64,000 bases of DNA from Epiperipatus broadwayi (taxonomy: Eukaryota; Onychophora; Udeonychophora; Euonychophora; Peripatidae): NCBI GenBank assembly GCA_028023455.1, contig JAQFVV010006272.1, positions 829,501-893,500 of the forward strand. Direction: 5' to 3'. Below, one piece after another: positions 34,559-45,896 of the stretch. Numbering within the stretch: the first letter of the stretch is position 1; every line of letters starts with the position of its first letter. The translations under genes and the position numbers were made by a program. The notes beneath the pieces were generated by a model. It ran no database searches. It had not been told where the DNA came from and saw nothing but the letters and a program-made list of their open reading frames with translations.

Positions 34559-37500
34559 TGTACCCTTACTTCTCGATGTATAATATAGTTTGAAAATACA
34601 ACTAGCTCAATTAAATTATAATGCTTAATTAAAATTTGCATATCTATCTTTAATATACTTTTATATTATCATATTCTAATTAAATTTATTGTCAATTATC
34701 AAATTCAATGTATTTCTATATTATGTACTAATTAAATAAGTATTTACCAAAATCATGAGACTGTGAAGTAAAGTTACAAAGCAATAAGTAGATTTACATT
34801 GAGTCAATATCTCCCAAGACATTGTCTCAATGGCATAAGAATACTGTTACCTCTTTATTAACTTACTACTACATCTACAGCATTCTTATGGCTTTTAAAA
34901 TAAAATAAACTATCTTCAATAATAATAAATAAATAAATCTTAACTTTTAATTTTTAAAAGAATATAATTAAATAATCTCAGGTTCTTCTAATTATCTTAA
35001 AGTAATGATAATTCATGTAAATAAGTATGATAAGGGATTTTATATCAAACCTAAATACACCTAACTTATTCTAATAATAATAATACTCAATACTAATCTT
35101 AGGGTATAACTTAATCTTATCTATTTCTGTTATATTATTAAGTATTCAATAAATAAATAATCATATGTATATCTTTTATTTTCATATAGTATCTTAATTT
35201 TAGAATAGATCAAAATCTTATAATTTAATAGTCTGTGGCAATAAATAATATTGTACTCTTATAATGTGCATTACAATTACCCCATGACCATAATAATATT
35301 ATATGTTAATATCAATCAATTCTTATAAAATGATAATCAGGAAAATATTGTATTTATTTCTAAAATAATATTAATAAATTCACATTGTGCAAATATTATG
35401 TTTATTCAAATTATCTGCTGTCAAATGCTGTGGTGCAAAATAATGAACTCGACACACTTTTAAAACAAATTAAACAAATTTATTTACATTAACTTTAATT
35501 AAGAATCTATTTACAATATCTACAGTTCAAAATTAAAAAACAAAGAAAATAAAAATATAAGAAAATAATAATACAAAATGTTTACACTGTTATTAACTTA
35601 TACTCTTAATAAACAATTTATACATTCTTTTAAAAAAATGCTGTGCTAATAACATTGAAATATGTTTTCGAACCCACACTTTAAATACATATTAGTAAGC
35701 TTCAATTATTATAAATAAATTTATGTAAATACTGTTTATGTAGCACATATAAACAATTAAACTTTAATAATTAAATTGCTACACCAATTAAGTATTACTG
35801 CTACTCATTTCATAATGTACTAGTATGTATTCACTTTACTATCAGTACTACTTTAATAGCATAACATAGAAACTAATGTATCTTTGTAATGTAATAACAA
35901 ATAATTGATTATAATTTTATATTTCATTTAATGCAATTCATGCTACATGTTTTATCAAATATGCATTACATATATGTACTGTTAAAATAATAATATTTAA
36001 ATTATTCATCAATTTCAAATTCATAAAGTATTACTAGATAAATTCTATGATTCTTTTCTATGTGAAATTATTATTCTACTCCATGTGTTATTCTACTCCT
36101 TCTTAATAAATTTCTATCTACAAAACATCTTCTAAACTTATTTAAATTTTCCGGGAAAACAACCTACAACTTTAAATAAATACTAATTATCCAAACTATT
36201 TATACTTCATCATCTATATTCGGTAAATCTTCAATCCAAATATAAACTTCTACATAAAACTTAACTTAATTTATCCAATAAAACAAAAATAAAATATAGA
36301 CTTTTAAAATCTCTTCCTAACTTGCAATAAAATAATTATTTATGAATAATAAATATAATTCTAATACTATAATATAAAAGAAATATCAAAGTTTATTTAC
36401 GAAAGAATCATATAATTATTTCTAAGCTTCTTATGTAATGTTGCATCGTATTTATATCATAAATTCAAATTATGCATATTTAAATAAAACTGTCACTGCC
36501 AATATAATGTGTATGTATTTTTAAATTATTCATACATCCATTCAACAATAACATATCATTTGGTTGATCTAAAGAAAAACATATTAAATACATCAAAATT
36601 ATTATTATTATACAATTTTTACCATAAATAATGATTTAATGTACAGTCCATCTTCCAATATTCTTCGGAATTACAGCTTCATAAAATAATTCACATTTAT
36701 ACTCACGATCATTCTTTAAAATATTATGTGTTGTATTAAATATAAAATAAACTTATGCAATTAATCATTATATTATTTTAGTTATTATTTAAAGAAATGT
36801 ACCTATCTTATTTTAATAGATTAATAATATTTAAATTTTATGTTAGATAAATAAAACAGAATTCATATTACATAACTCCAGCGATGTCTCCTTTTCACCA
36901 TAAAGTTCTTTAATCCTAGGCACACATTCACTAGAACACCATTTCCTGTTTCCGGTCCATCACGTGTTTTTTTAAAAGTTTATGAAAAACGAAAACGTTC
37001 TTTTTTTTAAAAAATAAGTTCCCCACAAGAAAATAAAATAAAATTAAAATAGTTTATAGGATCCTGATTTACTTCTTTCTAGAATATTATTCAAAGTTAT
37101 TATTTTAAATTAGTCTATAGTTTATGAAAAGTTATCATTTAATTATTTTAAATTGACTGGGACGTCCACATATTATTTGCGCATTCCATAACAAAATATC
37201 CAGGTAAGAATAAGCTTCTTTATCTATAAACGACCAGCGTTTAAATTATTTCAATATAATAATTTTTATTATATTAAGACTTTTAGCTAATTATATTTTC
37301 AATTTATTTGCCTTCCAAAATTGTCAATATTCAGTCTTTTAAACATAAAGACTTAACAAGGCAAGTATTTATAAAACTACTTTTATTTCTAATATCTTTA
37401 CTTAAGATATATATTTAAATTTATAGCTTGCAAAAATACTTTCTTCATAAAGAAGTATTTTATTCTTTAAAATATCTATTTTCTAATAGTCACTAGTAAT

Positions 37501-38658
37501 TAGCTTTTAAAATTATATACTGTCCAAAATACTACTTTTCTCCATCTCGTAATTTTCCGAACTAATCCAGCGTTTGTCATACTTTTAGTATAAAGTTTCC
37601 GATATATTTTCACTATATATGATGTTCCCATGACTATTTGCTTGTAAATTGAGCTTAGTAGAGATGACCGATAGGGAAAAAATTAAATTAACACTGCATG
37701 TTTATCATTTAAAATTTCTATAACTTATTTACAAGACACTCTTATAATTTTGAAAAATGATTTTAAAAGCGTCTATAAAATTTACTTAGCTATTTTTTAA
37801 TAACACAATTAACTTGAAAATTCAATCACGAAGTCCTCTCCTAACAATTGAACTGAGCTTTTATACCGGAAGAAACTTCCCATCTGATTGGTACATTTAA
37901 ACAATCAACTTGCTGGCTTATTTACATATTTACCAACAACACAAAATTAAAAATAAATAATGGCTTATTTAATATTTAATATTTATTACATTATTAAATT
38001 TCTAAAATAATCTTTATCGTTTATTTAAATTTATTAAACATTCTTTTAAAATATTCTTACTTACTTGATTTTAATTTTAACTTTTATAAGATTATTTTTA
38101 AATAAACTAAGTATTTTTTTATACGTCATATTTTTAAAGCAATACTTTTAAAATCAGATTTAATATTCTACATTGATTTATCTTTATTTTTATCTCGTGA
38201 TAACTCACGTATTATTTATAAATTTTATAACATGATTTTTAAAATAGTTCTGCAACTTTACTAAACAACTTCCAAGCATGTGTGTATATTTAACTAACAT
38301 CTGTTCTTTACAACACAAGAAACGCTTGTCATCGTCTAAAAATAAACTAACAATTGCATTTTTTAAAATAAATATTTTTTAAATAAATAAGATATTATAA
38401 TAGATTTTAAAATAATTATCCAATATTATTAAAATCAAATATTAATCTTCTATTTAAGTACTTATAATAATTAAAATATTTATATTCTCTTATAATATTA
38501 TTTCATCAACAATAAATATATGCATTTAATTTTAATTGTCTTTTAAACACTTTTAGCTTTAAATACCTACTTATTAAATATATTAATGCAGTATTGATTA
38601 TGGCCATTTTTCTCCCAACCATATATTATAATCATCATCATTTAAAATGTCTCTCTCA
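34559..38658 (-). mobile_element. Probable solo LTR, minus orientation, about 4.1 kb
   Basis: Starts TGTACCC after ATAT (34555-34558) and can be closed at CTCTCTCA followed by ATAT (38659-38662). This mirrors the three better-defined LTR insertions in this window. On the minus strand it carries a CCAAT box and TATAAAAG near the right end, as an LTR U3 should. No homologous second copy is present, and other CA-ATAT sequences further left exist, so the right boundary is uncertain. Confidence 0.4.
37858..37891 (-). promoter_or_regulatory. CCAAT plus TATA core promoter on the minus strand
   Basis: On the minus strand CCAAT (37891-37887) is followed, after about 20 bases, by TATAAAAG (37865-37858). 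Transcription would run leftwards. It fits the U3 promoter of the probable LTR at 34559-38658. Confidence 0.45.
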
Positions 38659-38820
38659 ATATCAGCACAATTTCACATATCAAATACTCATAGATTGCTT
38701 TAATTAAACCTTTTGAAATATTACCATAAGCAAAATTAACATCACATATTCAAATATATCTTAAATTTAAAATTTTAAATAGATTAGCACAAAATTAGAT
38801 GGTGACCCATACAAAAGGGC

Positions 38821-38843
38821 ACATATATATATATATATATATA

Positions 38844-38880
<37 letters not shown>
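38821..38880. repeat. (TA)n microsatellite, insertion target
   Basis: About 60 bp of nearly pure TA. The young LTR element is inserted directly at its right edge. Confidence 0.9.
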
Positions 38881-38883
<3 letters not shown>

Positions 38884-41084
38884 AACCGGACCCCCATACA
38901 ACCCTTTTATTACGTCAGTTGTAACAATTTTCTGATGAGCATGCTGTAGGAAGGAACTATCAATTGACATTCCTAATGCAGATGTTAATGCCTCCTACAA
39001 CAATATTTCCTGCTCATCAGAGGATGTAGTACCATAGAGACTGGAAACATCTAAACATTTCTATGTTTGGTTTCCCAAAAAGCGCCATTAGAGTTCCGTC
39101 TCACTACAACCTGACTTGCCTAGGTCTAGTTATGTCAGACGTAGCTCAGAAAGCATGAGATTCTCATGAACAAATGCTATAACTGATGAGTGATGCAATA
39201 AAACAAAACATAATTGGACAACTGGATAACCAATTTAATTTTTAGTAACAAAAAAAAAATTTATTAAATAACAATTAATTTGCAATTTCTAACGAAGTTC
39301 ATTTCTATCCACATGATAACTCATCTTCATTTTACTTATGAAAGAGCTAGAAGCAGTTCTTTTTTTTATCAATAGTTCATTTACAAGTTCATTTATGAGA
39401 AGACGTTTGGAAACAGTCTAATTCAACAATAGTTCATTTTTGAATTCCTTTATGAGAAGAAGCTTGGAAATATTCTAATTCAACAATAGTTCATTTTGAA
39501 TTCATTTATGAGAAGAAGCTTGGAAATATTCTAATTCAACAATAGTTCATTTTGAATTCATTTATGAGAAGAAGCTTGGAAATATTCTAATTCAACAATA
39601 GTTCATTTTGAATTCATTTATGAGAAGAAGCTTGGAAATATTCTAATTCAACAATAGTTCATTTTGAATTCATTTATGAGAAGAAGCTTAGAAGCAGTCA
39701 AGCATTTATGGTTTATACAATAATTCATTTTGAATTCATTTAAGAGAAGAACCTTAGAAGCAGTCAAGCATTTATGGTTTATACAATAATTCATTTTGAA
39801 TTCATTTATGTGAAGAAGCTTGGGAGCAGTCAAGCATTTATGATTTATACAGCATTTCATTATTTTATGAATTATTATTGATTGGTAAACATTTAAACTC
39901 AGCAATTCTTGGTTTGTGGAGCATTTATCATTTGGTAATTGAAGCATTTATAATTTAGTCAAATATAAAAGTATATTCATATACATAAATTCTGTTTGGC
40001 TTGTGGAGCATTTATCATTTAGTAATTAAAGCATTTCTAATTTAGTCAAATATAAAAGTATATTCATACACATAAGCTCTGTTACATTACCCAGATAGAA
40101 GTAATATGCAATTAAAGCATTTCTAATCCATATAGTAAATACGTTCAAATATTTTTATAAATAAATTTGCGTATAACTATTTCATAACTTCATTTTATAA
40201 CGTATGATAAACATGTTCTAATATTTTACAAAATAAATTCTACGTAATTATTTCATAACTTCACTTCACAACGTATGATAAAGATGTTTTAATATTTTAT
40301 AAAACAAATTCTATGTAATTATTTCATAACTTCACTTTATAACGTATGATAAAGATGTCTTAATATTTTATTAAACAAAACGTATGCAACCGTTTCATAA
40401 CTTCACTTCATAACATATGATAAAAATGTTTTAATATTTTATAAAAATAATTTTTATGTAGATATTTCATGATGTCAATTTATAATTCATGATAAAGATG
40501 TCTAAACATTCCTATAACATAATTACCTTCCAGTTTTGCAGTCTAGTTTACTCAAAAGAAGGCGGGTTATTTCATCTATGGAAAGTCATGGCACAGCGTG
40601 GAGAGAGTGAAGCCGCTAATTTACCCCATTGTCATTATAATTCCTCTAGCAAAGCTTTCTTTTTCCATTTTCACGTTTTGTTAAAGCTATATTTTAATGT
40701 GTCAAAAGAATTAAGTAATACACTTTTTTTTTAAAAAAAAATTTAATATGTTCTGCCTCTCTGTGTAAGACGAGAGAAAAAAAAAAGTTCTTTTCTTCCG
40801 ACGACGTGCCTAATTTGAATACTGCCTCAGTTTAACCCAAGTATCTTTTTTTTTCTTTTTAATGATTGGATAATTAATTTCTTTTTTTTTTATTGAGACA
40901 GATAAAAAAAAAATAAGATGACATAACATTTTATTCAAATCCATCAATCACAAAATTAAAAATATGATTTTTTTAAACAAATCACAGCTTTATTGCATTC
41001 CCAATTAGACTGAATCATGCTAGACATTTTTGAATGGGGGGGGATCTTTTGAATATTTATATGAGGAACAGTATATCTGTTTCA
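38881..41084 (-). repeat. 3' LTR of the young element
   Basis: 2,204 bp. Contains three internal tandem-repeat blocks: a 56-bp unit (about 39367-39846), an 87-88-bp unit (about 39955-40080, two copies) and a roughly 77-bp unit containing CATAACTTCACTTTATAACG (about 40140-40480). The frame 39947-39648 and the frame at 40489-40734 are products of these repeats, not genes. Confidence 0.92.
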
Positions 41085-41096
41085 TTACCCCTCACC
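41085..41096 (-). other. Polypurine tract of the young element
   Basis: GGTGAGGGGTAA on the minus strand, directly adjoining the 3' LTR. Confidence 0.7.
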
Positions 41097-41668
41097 AAAT
41101 TTTGGGATGAAATCGCCTGGAAGTACGATTTCATTCCATATACTATACACATTATTTCTCAGTACTGCCTGGTTTTAGATATGCTGATGAATGGGTAAGA
41201 TGAGCTGGAAAAGTGAATACATGAACTATAACCTCCAATGCCAGGATAAGTAGACGGCCAAGCACAAACTACCAGCATGCACCGCCCCATGATGTCACGA
41301 GAAAATATCTCATTTTTAAGCACTACCTCTCTTGTACCTAGAAGTATCATCCAACCAAGAATAGGAGCCAGAGAAAAAAAAAATTTGGCACTCAGCCAAC
41401 CCTGCTCAGCTTCGGTGAGTCTTAGGGGCTATTATTTGGCCTATTCATGAGACCAAGGCCTATACATGAGACCTATATATACGCACTGCTGGACTACTCT
41501 TGGAGCACAACATCCAGGTCTGGATAGTGCCGAGCATATACTTCGGAGCATCATAACACAATGCATCCAAGCAGCTCCGCTCAATCATCCACCATCTCAA
41601 CATGAAAAACACAAGTTCATGCATCACTACATCACACTCACAAACTTTTCCCATCAGCTATCTCTATT
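41097..41668 (-). other. Interior region between the gag-like frame and the polypurine tract
   Basis: About 570 bp, less AT-rich than the surroundings. Short frames on both strands (for example 41350-41159 and 41654-41460) lack recognised domains. It stands where pol would be expected, and could be what remains after a large deletion. Confidence 0.5.
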
Positions 41669-43153
41669 TTATTCTGAATTATAACTGCAACCTGGTTTGG
41701 GAGACTGAGGATCATGATCAGTTCTCCTATAGTCCTCTTTTGTATTATGAGGTGACATACTTCTGGATTGTCTCTTTGTTGAAAATTTATCATGTTTAAC
41801 ATTACTGTGGTGTCTTGCTTCTTCACTTCTGTATTTTCTTTGGAGATCCTTGTTACTGTTTGATCTTCTAATTATACGCGTCCAATATGGACCATGAACA
41901 CCATCTGTGAATTTTCTCCTGTTCCTCTTCCATGGTGGTACTTCATTTTTACATAAAAGTTTCTTTTTAAATGGTTCTTCTGCCATAGTAATTATTTTTT
42001 TGGTATTTGTAAAGGTTTCTTGTTGTTTAATTTCTTTCACACTGATAAATCCCGAGTTTTCAGATTCCTTTTTGGTGTCTTTTCCTACGTAAGCAACTAT
42101 ATTTTTAATAACTGTCTTTATATATTTTTTTTCTGTACTCAATTTTTGATTTGAGTTTATTAAACTTTTGTTTATAATTTTTATATATGGCTGAGGACTA
42201 ACACACTTTTCTTTCCACTTTATGGTTTCTTTCTCTATCTCTGTTACTATTTCATAGCATATATCAGACAATTTTTCTGAAACATTTTCTTCTATATTGG
42301 ACAGTTCCTTAGTTATATGAGAATTAAGTTTTTGATTATATTCATTTTCATGTTTTTCATCTTCTTGAAGATCAGAAGATTTTAATTTTGCTTTATTAGA
42401 TTTATTTTCATCCATTTGAAACTCTTTTGCTGTGTTTGATATTTCAGTCTCAGCTTCTGTATATACTGCTTCTTTCTTTTCAATTTTAGAGGTATATTCC
42501 ACAATCATAAGTTTTCCTGAAGGTAGACTGACAATTTGAAGATCACCCTTTGTAATTTCAATTTCTTCCTTTTTAACAATCTCAAATTTTGCTTCATCAG
42601 TAATAGGATATTCAATTTGTGATTCCTTTAAAATATCTTTGGTTGGAAATTCCAAAGTTTCCTCCTCATCCAATTTTTTAGACTGAATTATTTCCTTTAT
42701 CAACTGGTTGAACTTTTCATTTTGATTTTCCACTGTTTCCATAATTTGTTTTTCTATTCTTTGGTTTACTTCTATTGCTTGCTTGTTATCTTCTTCTCTC
42801 TGTTTATCCCTTTTTTGGTTATCTTCTTCTCTGTGTTTGATATCTTCTTCTCTTTGTTTATCCCTTTTTTGGTTATCTTCTTCTCTTTGTTTATCCCTTT
42901 TTTGGTTATCTTCTTCTCTCTGTTTGATATCTTCTTCTCTTTGTTTGTCTCTTTTTTGGTTATCTTCTTCTCTTTGTTTGTCTCTTTTCTTTTGGTCTGC
43001 TTTTATAATTTCCAATAACTGGGCTAATGTAGACGTCTCCCCTGTTTTCTCTGATTCCTCATCTGCTTTAGCTTCTTGTTTATCTTCTTTCTCAGGAGGA
43101 TCCTCTATGCTTTCTGTATTCATCATTTTTTTTGTTTTTGATCTGGTTTTCAT
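41669..43153 (-). CDS. Intact gag-like coiled-coil protein of the young LTR element (494 aa)
   Basis: The only long intact frame in the window. The start is ATG at 43153, in MKTRSKTKKMMNTE; the codon before it is TTG and an in-frame TAG lies four codons further up. Residues 1-10 are basic and about 14-40 acidic. About 50-130 form a highly charged helical coiled coil built from repeats of DKQREEDNQKR. Residues 130-400 are rich in Glu and Lys without a domain I know. About 405-494 are basic and rich in Arg and Ser (PPWKRNRRKF, RIIRRSNSNK, RQSRSMSPH), which could bind nucleic acid. There is no CCHC zinc knuckle, protease or RT. Its position between primer binding site and polypurine tract implies a gag-derived role such as particle assembly or RNA packaging, but this is inference. 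An unrelated accessory protein is the alternative. Confidence 0.75.
   Translation of the reverse strand: MKTRSKTKKMMNTESIEDPPEKEDKQEAKADEESEKTGETSTLAQLLEIIKADQKKRDKQREEDNQKRDKQREEDIKQREEDNQKRDKQREEDNQKRDKQREEDIKHREEDNQKRDKQREEDNKQAIEVNQRIEKQIMETVENQNEKFNQLIKEIIQSKKLDEEETLEFPTKDILKESQIEYPITDEAKFEIVKKEEIEITKGDLQIVSLPSGKLMIVEYTSKIEKKEAVYTEAETEISNTAKEFQMDENKSNKAKLKSSDLQEDEKHENEYNQKLNSHITKELSNIEENVSEKLSDICYEIVTEIEKETIKWKEKCVSPQPYIKIINKSLINSNQKLSTEKKYIKTVIKNIVAYVGKDTKKESENSGFISVKEIKQQETFTNTKKIITMAEEPFKKKLLCKNEVPPWKRNRRKFTDGVHGPYWTRIIRRSNSNKDLQRKYRSEEARHHSNVKHDKFSTKRQSRSMSPHNTKEDYRRTDHDPQSPKPGCSYNSE
42786..42995 (-). repeat. Coding minisatellite for the QREED coiled coil
   Basis: Repeats of TTATCTTCTTCTCTTTG with 36-bp and longer spacings encode alternating DNQKRDKQREE and DIKQREE blocks. 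The near identity of the DNA units shows recent expansion, all in multiples of three. Confidence 0.85.
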
Positions 43154-43488
43154 CAATATTTTATTCTAGTTTAGTGGTATTTTTTTTTTTATTTCAACTT
43201 TATTAAGCTTCTCTCTCCATCCACACCATGACTTTACTCCATCTTCTTTGAAATGCCTGTTTCATTCTTTATGCCATTCATTTTTGTGTTGTTTTTCTTT
43301 TAAACTTTTATTTTTCCATCCTTCCTGAACAAATTACATCACTACATCATATGCACTGTTCATATCACAGAATCGTGATCTGCTTATGCCTATGAGTAGG
43401 CTAGCTAGATCGGACCTCACAGTAGGGTGGCAAATTAACCGGCCTATGAGTAGGCTAGCCAGATAAGGCCTCACAGTAGGGCGCCAAA
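43154..43488 (-). other. Leader between primer binding site and gag-like start
   Basis: Untranslated leader of about 335 bp on the minus strand. It contains a duplicated primer-binding-site region at its upstream end and no other long frame. Confidence 0.6.
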
Positions 43489-43498
43489 TGTAACCGGA
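43389..43498 (-). repeat. Tandem duplication of the primer-binding-site region
   Basis: CCTATGAGTAGGCTAGC, a few bases, CCTCACAGTAGGG and TAACCGG occur at 43389-43442 and again at 43443-43498. The copy next to the LTR has an intact site (complement TGGCGCCCTACTGTGAGG, 43486-43469). The inner copy reads GGTGGCAAA in its place. Both include the LTR edge TAACCGG. Confidence 0.85.
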
Positions 43499-45892
43499 CC
43501 CCCATACAACCCTTTTATTACGTCAGTTGTAACAATTTTCTGATGAGCATGCTGTAGGAAGGAACTATCAATTGACATTCCTAATGCAGATGTTAATGCC
43601 TCCTACAACAATATTTCCTGCTCATCAGAGGATGTAGTACCATAGAGACTGGAAACATCTAAACATTTCTATGTTTGGTTTCCCAAAAAGCGCCATTAGA
43701 GTTCTGTCTCACTACAACCTGACTTGCCTAGGTCTAGTTATGTCAGACGTAGCTCAGAAAGCATGAGATTCTCATGAACAAATGCTATAACTGATGAGTG
43801 ATGCAATAAAACAAAACATAATTGGACAACTGGATAACCAATTTAATTTTTAGTAACAAAAAAAAATTTATTAAATAACAATTAATTTGCAATTTCTAAC
43901 GAAGTTCATTTCTATCCACATGATAACTCATCTTCATTTTACTTATGAAAGAGCTAGAAGCAGTTCTTTTTTTTTATCAATAGTTCATTTACAAGTTCAT
44001 TTATGAGAAGACGTTTGGAAACAGTCTAATTCAACAATAGTTCATTTTTGAATTCCTTTATGAGAAGAAGCTTGGAAATATTCTAATTCAACAATAGTTC
44101 ATTTTGAATTCATTTATGAGAAGAAGCTTGGAAATATTCTAATTCAACAATAGTTCATTTTGAATTCATTTATGAGAAGAAGCTTGGAAATATTCTAATT
44201 CAACAATAGTTCATTTTGAATTCATTTATGAGAAGAAGCTTGGAAATATTCTAATTCAACAATAGTTCATTTTGAATTCATTTATGAGAAGAAGCTTGGG
44301 AATATTCTGATTCAACAATAGTTCATTTTGAATTCATTTATGAGAAGAAGCTTGGAAATATTCTAATTCAACAATAGTTCATTTTGAATTCATTTATGAG
44401 AAGAAGCTTAGAAGCAGTCAAGCATTTATGGTTTATACAATAATTCATTTTGAATTCATTTAACAGAAGAACCTTAGAAGCAGTCAAGCATTTATGGTTT
44501 ATACAATAATTCATTTTGAATTCATTTATGTGAAGAAGCTTGGGAGCAGTCAAGCATTTATGATTTATACAGCATTTCATTATTTTATGAATTATTATTG
44601 ATTGGTAAACATTTAAACTCAGCAATTCTTGGTTTGTGGAGCATTTATCATTTGGTAATCGAAGCATTTATAATTTAGTCAAATATAAAAGTATATTCAT
44701 ATACATAAATTCTGTTTGGCTTGTGGAGCATTTATCATTTAGTAATTAAAGCATTTCTAATTTAGTCAAATATAAAAGTATATTCATATACATAAATTCT
44801 GTTTGGCTTGTGGAGCATTTATCATTTAGTAATTAAAGCATTTCTAATTTAGTCAAATATAAAAGTATATTCATACACATAAGCTCTGTTACATTACCCA
44901 GATAGAAGTAATATGCAATTAAAGCATTTCTAATCCATATAGTAAATACGTTCAAATATTTTTATAAATAAATTTGCGTATAACTATTTCATAACTTCAT
45001 TTTATAACGTATGATAAACATGTTCTAATATTTTACAAAATAAATTCTATGTAATTATTTCATAACTTCACTTCATAACGTATGATAAAGATGTTTTAAT
45101 ATTTTATAAAACAAATTCTATGTAATTATTTCATAACTTCACTTTATAACGTATGATAAAGATGTCTTAATATTTTATTAAACAAAACGTATGCAACCGT
45201 TTCATAACTTCACTTCATAACATATGATAAAAATGTTTTAATATTTTATAAAAATAATTTTTATGTAGATATTTCATGATGTCAATTTATAATTCATGAT
45301 AAAGATGTCTAAACATTCCTATAACATAATTACCTTCCAGTTTTGCAGTCTAGTTTACTCAAAAGAAGGCGGGTTATTTCATCTATGGAAAGTCATGGCA
45401 CAGCGTGGAGAGAGTGAAGCCGCTAATTTACCCCATTGTCATTATAATTCCTCTAGCAAAGCTTTCTTTTTCCATTTTCACGTTTTGTTAAAGCTATATT
45501 TTAATGTGTCAAAAGAATTAAGTAATACACTTTTTTTTTTTAAAAAAAATTTAATATGTTCTGCCTCTCTGTGTAAGACGAGAGGAAAAAAAAAGTTCTT
45601 TTCTTCCGACGACGTGCCTAATTTGCATACTGCCTCAGTTTAACCCAAGTATCTTTTTTTTCTTTTTAATGATTGGATAATTAATTTCTTTTTTTTTTTA
45701 TTGAGACAGATAAATAAAAAATAAGATGACATAACATTTTATTCAAATCCATCAATCACAAAATTAAAAATATGATTTTTTTAAACAAATCACAGCTTTA
45801 TTGCGTTCCCAATTAGACTGAATCACGCTAGACATTTTTGAATGGGGGGGGATCTTTTGAATATTTATATGAGGAACAGTATATCTGTTTCA
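43489..45892 (-). repeat. 5' LTR of the young element
   Basis: 2,404 bp. Compared with the 3' LTR it has two extra 56-bp units (about 44093-44372) and one extra 87-88-bp unit (about 44780-44870), which accounts for nearly all of the 200-bp difference. The TATAAATA at the start of U3 on the minus strand (near 45862-45869) is a candidate core promoter. Confidence 0.92.
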
Positions 45893-45896
45893 ATAT

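Larger units (their letters stand above)
38881..45892 (-). mobile_element. Young non-autonomous LTR retrotransposon (7,012 bp)
   Basis: Two long repeats (38881-41084 and 43489-45892) run from TGTAACCGG to TGTTTCA on the plus strand, so on the minus strand the LTR is TGAAACAG to CCGGTTACA. ATAT lies on both sides. On the minus strand a TGGCGCC-type primer binding site follows the 5' LTR (43486-43469), and a GGTGAGGGGTAA polypurine tract precedes the 3' LTR. The interior of 2.4 kb holds one intact frame and no protease, RT, RNase H or integrase. The LTRs differ by only about ten substitutions by eye plus repeat-number changes, which indicates a recent insertion. It must depend on enzymes from another element. 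Confidence 0.9.

Noticed and set aside
39648-39947. Frame of 99 codons with repeated CINHKCLTA blocks (also at 44368-44667)
   Set aside because: It is the translation of the 56-66-bp minisatellite in the LTRs, present in both LTR copies and without start context or domain.
40489-40734. Plus-strand frame in the LTR, repeated at 45296-45643
   Set aside because: It lies antisense within U3 of the LTR and changes length between copies because of poly-T indels, so it is not maintained as a protein.
42722-43169. Long plus-strand frames rich in Phe, Leu and Ser
   Set aside because: Shadows of the QREED-coding repeat on the opposite strand.
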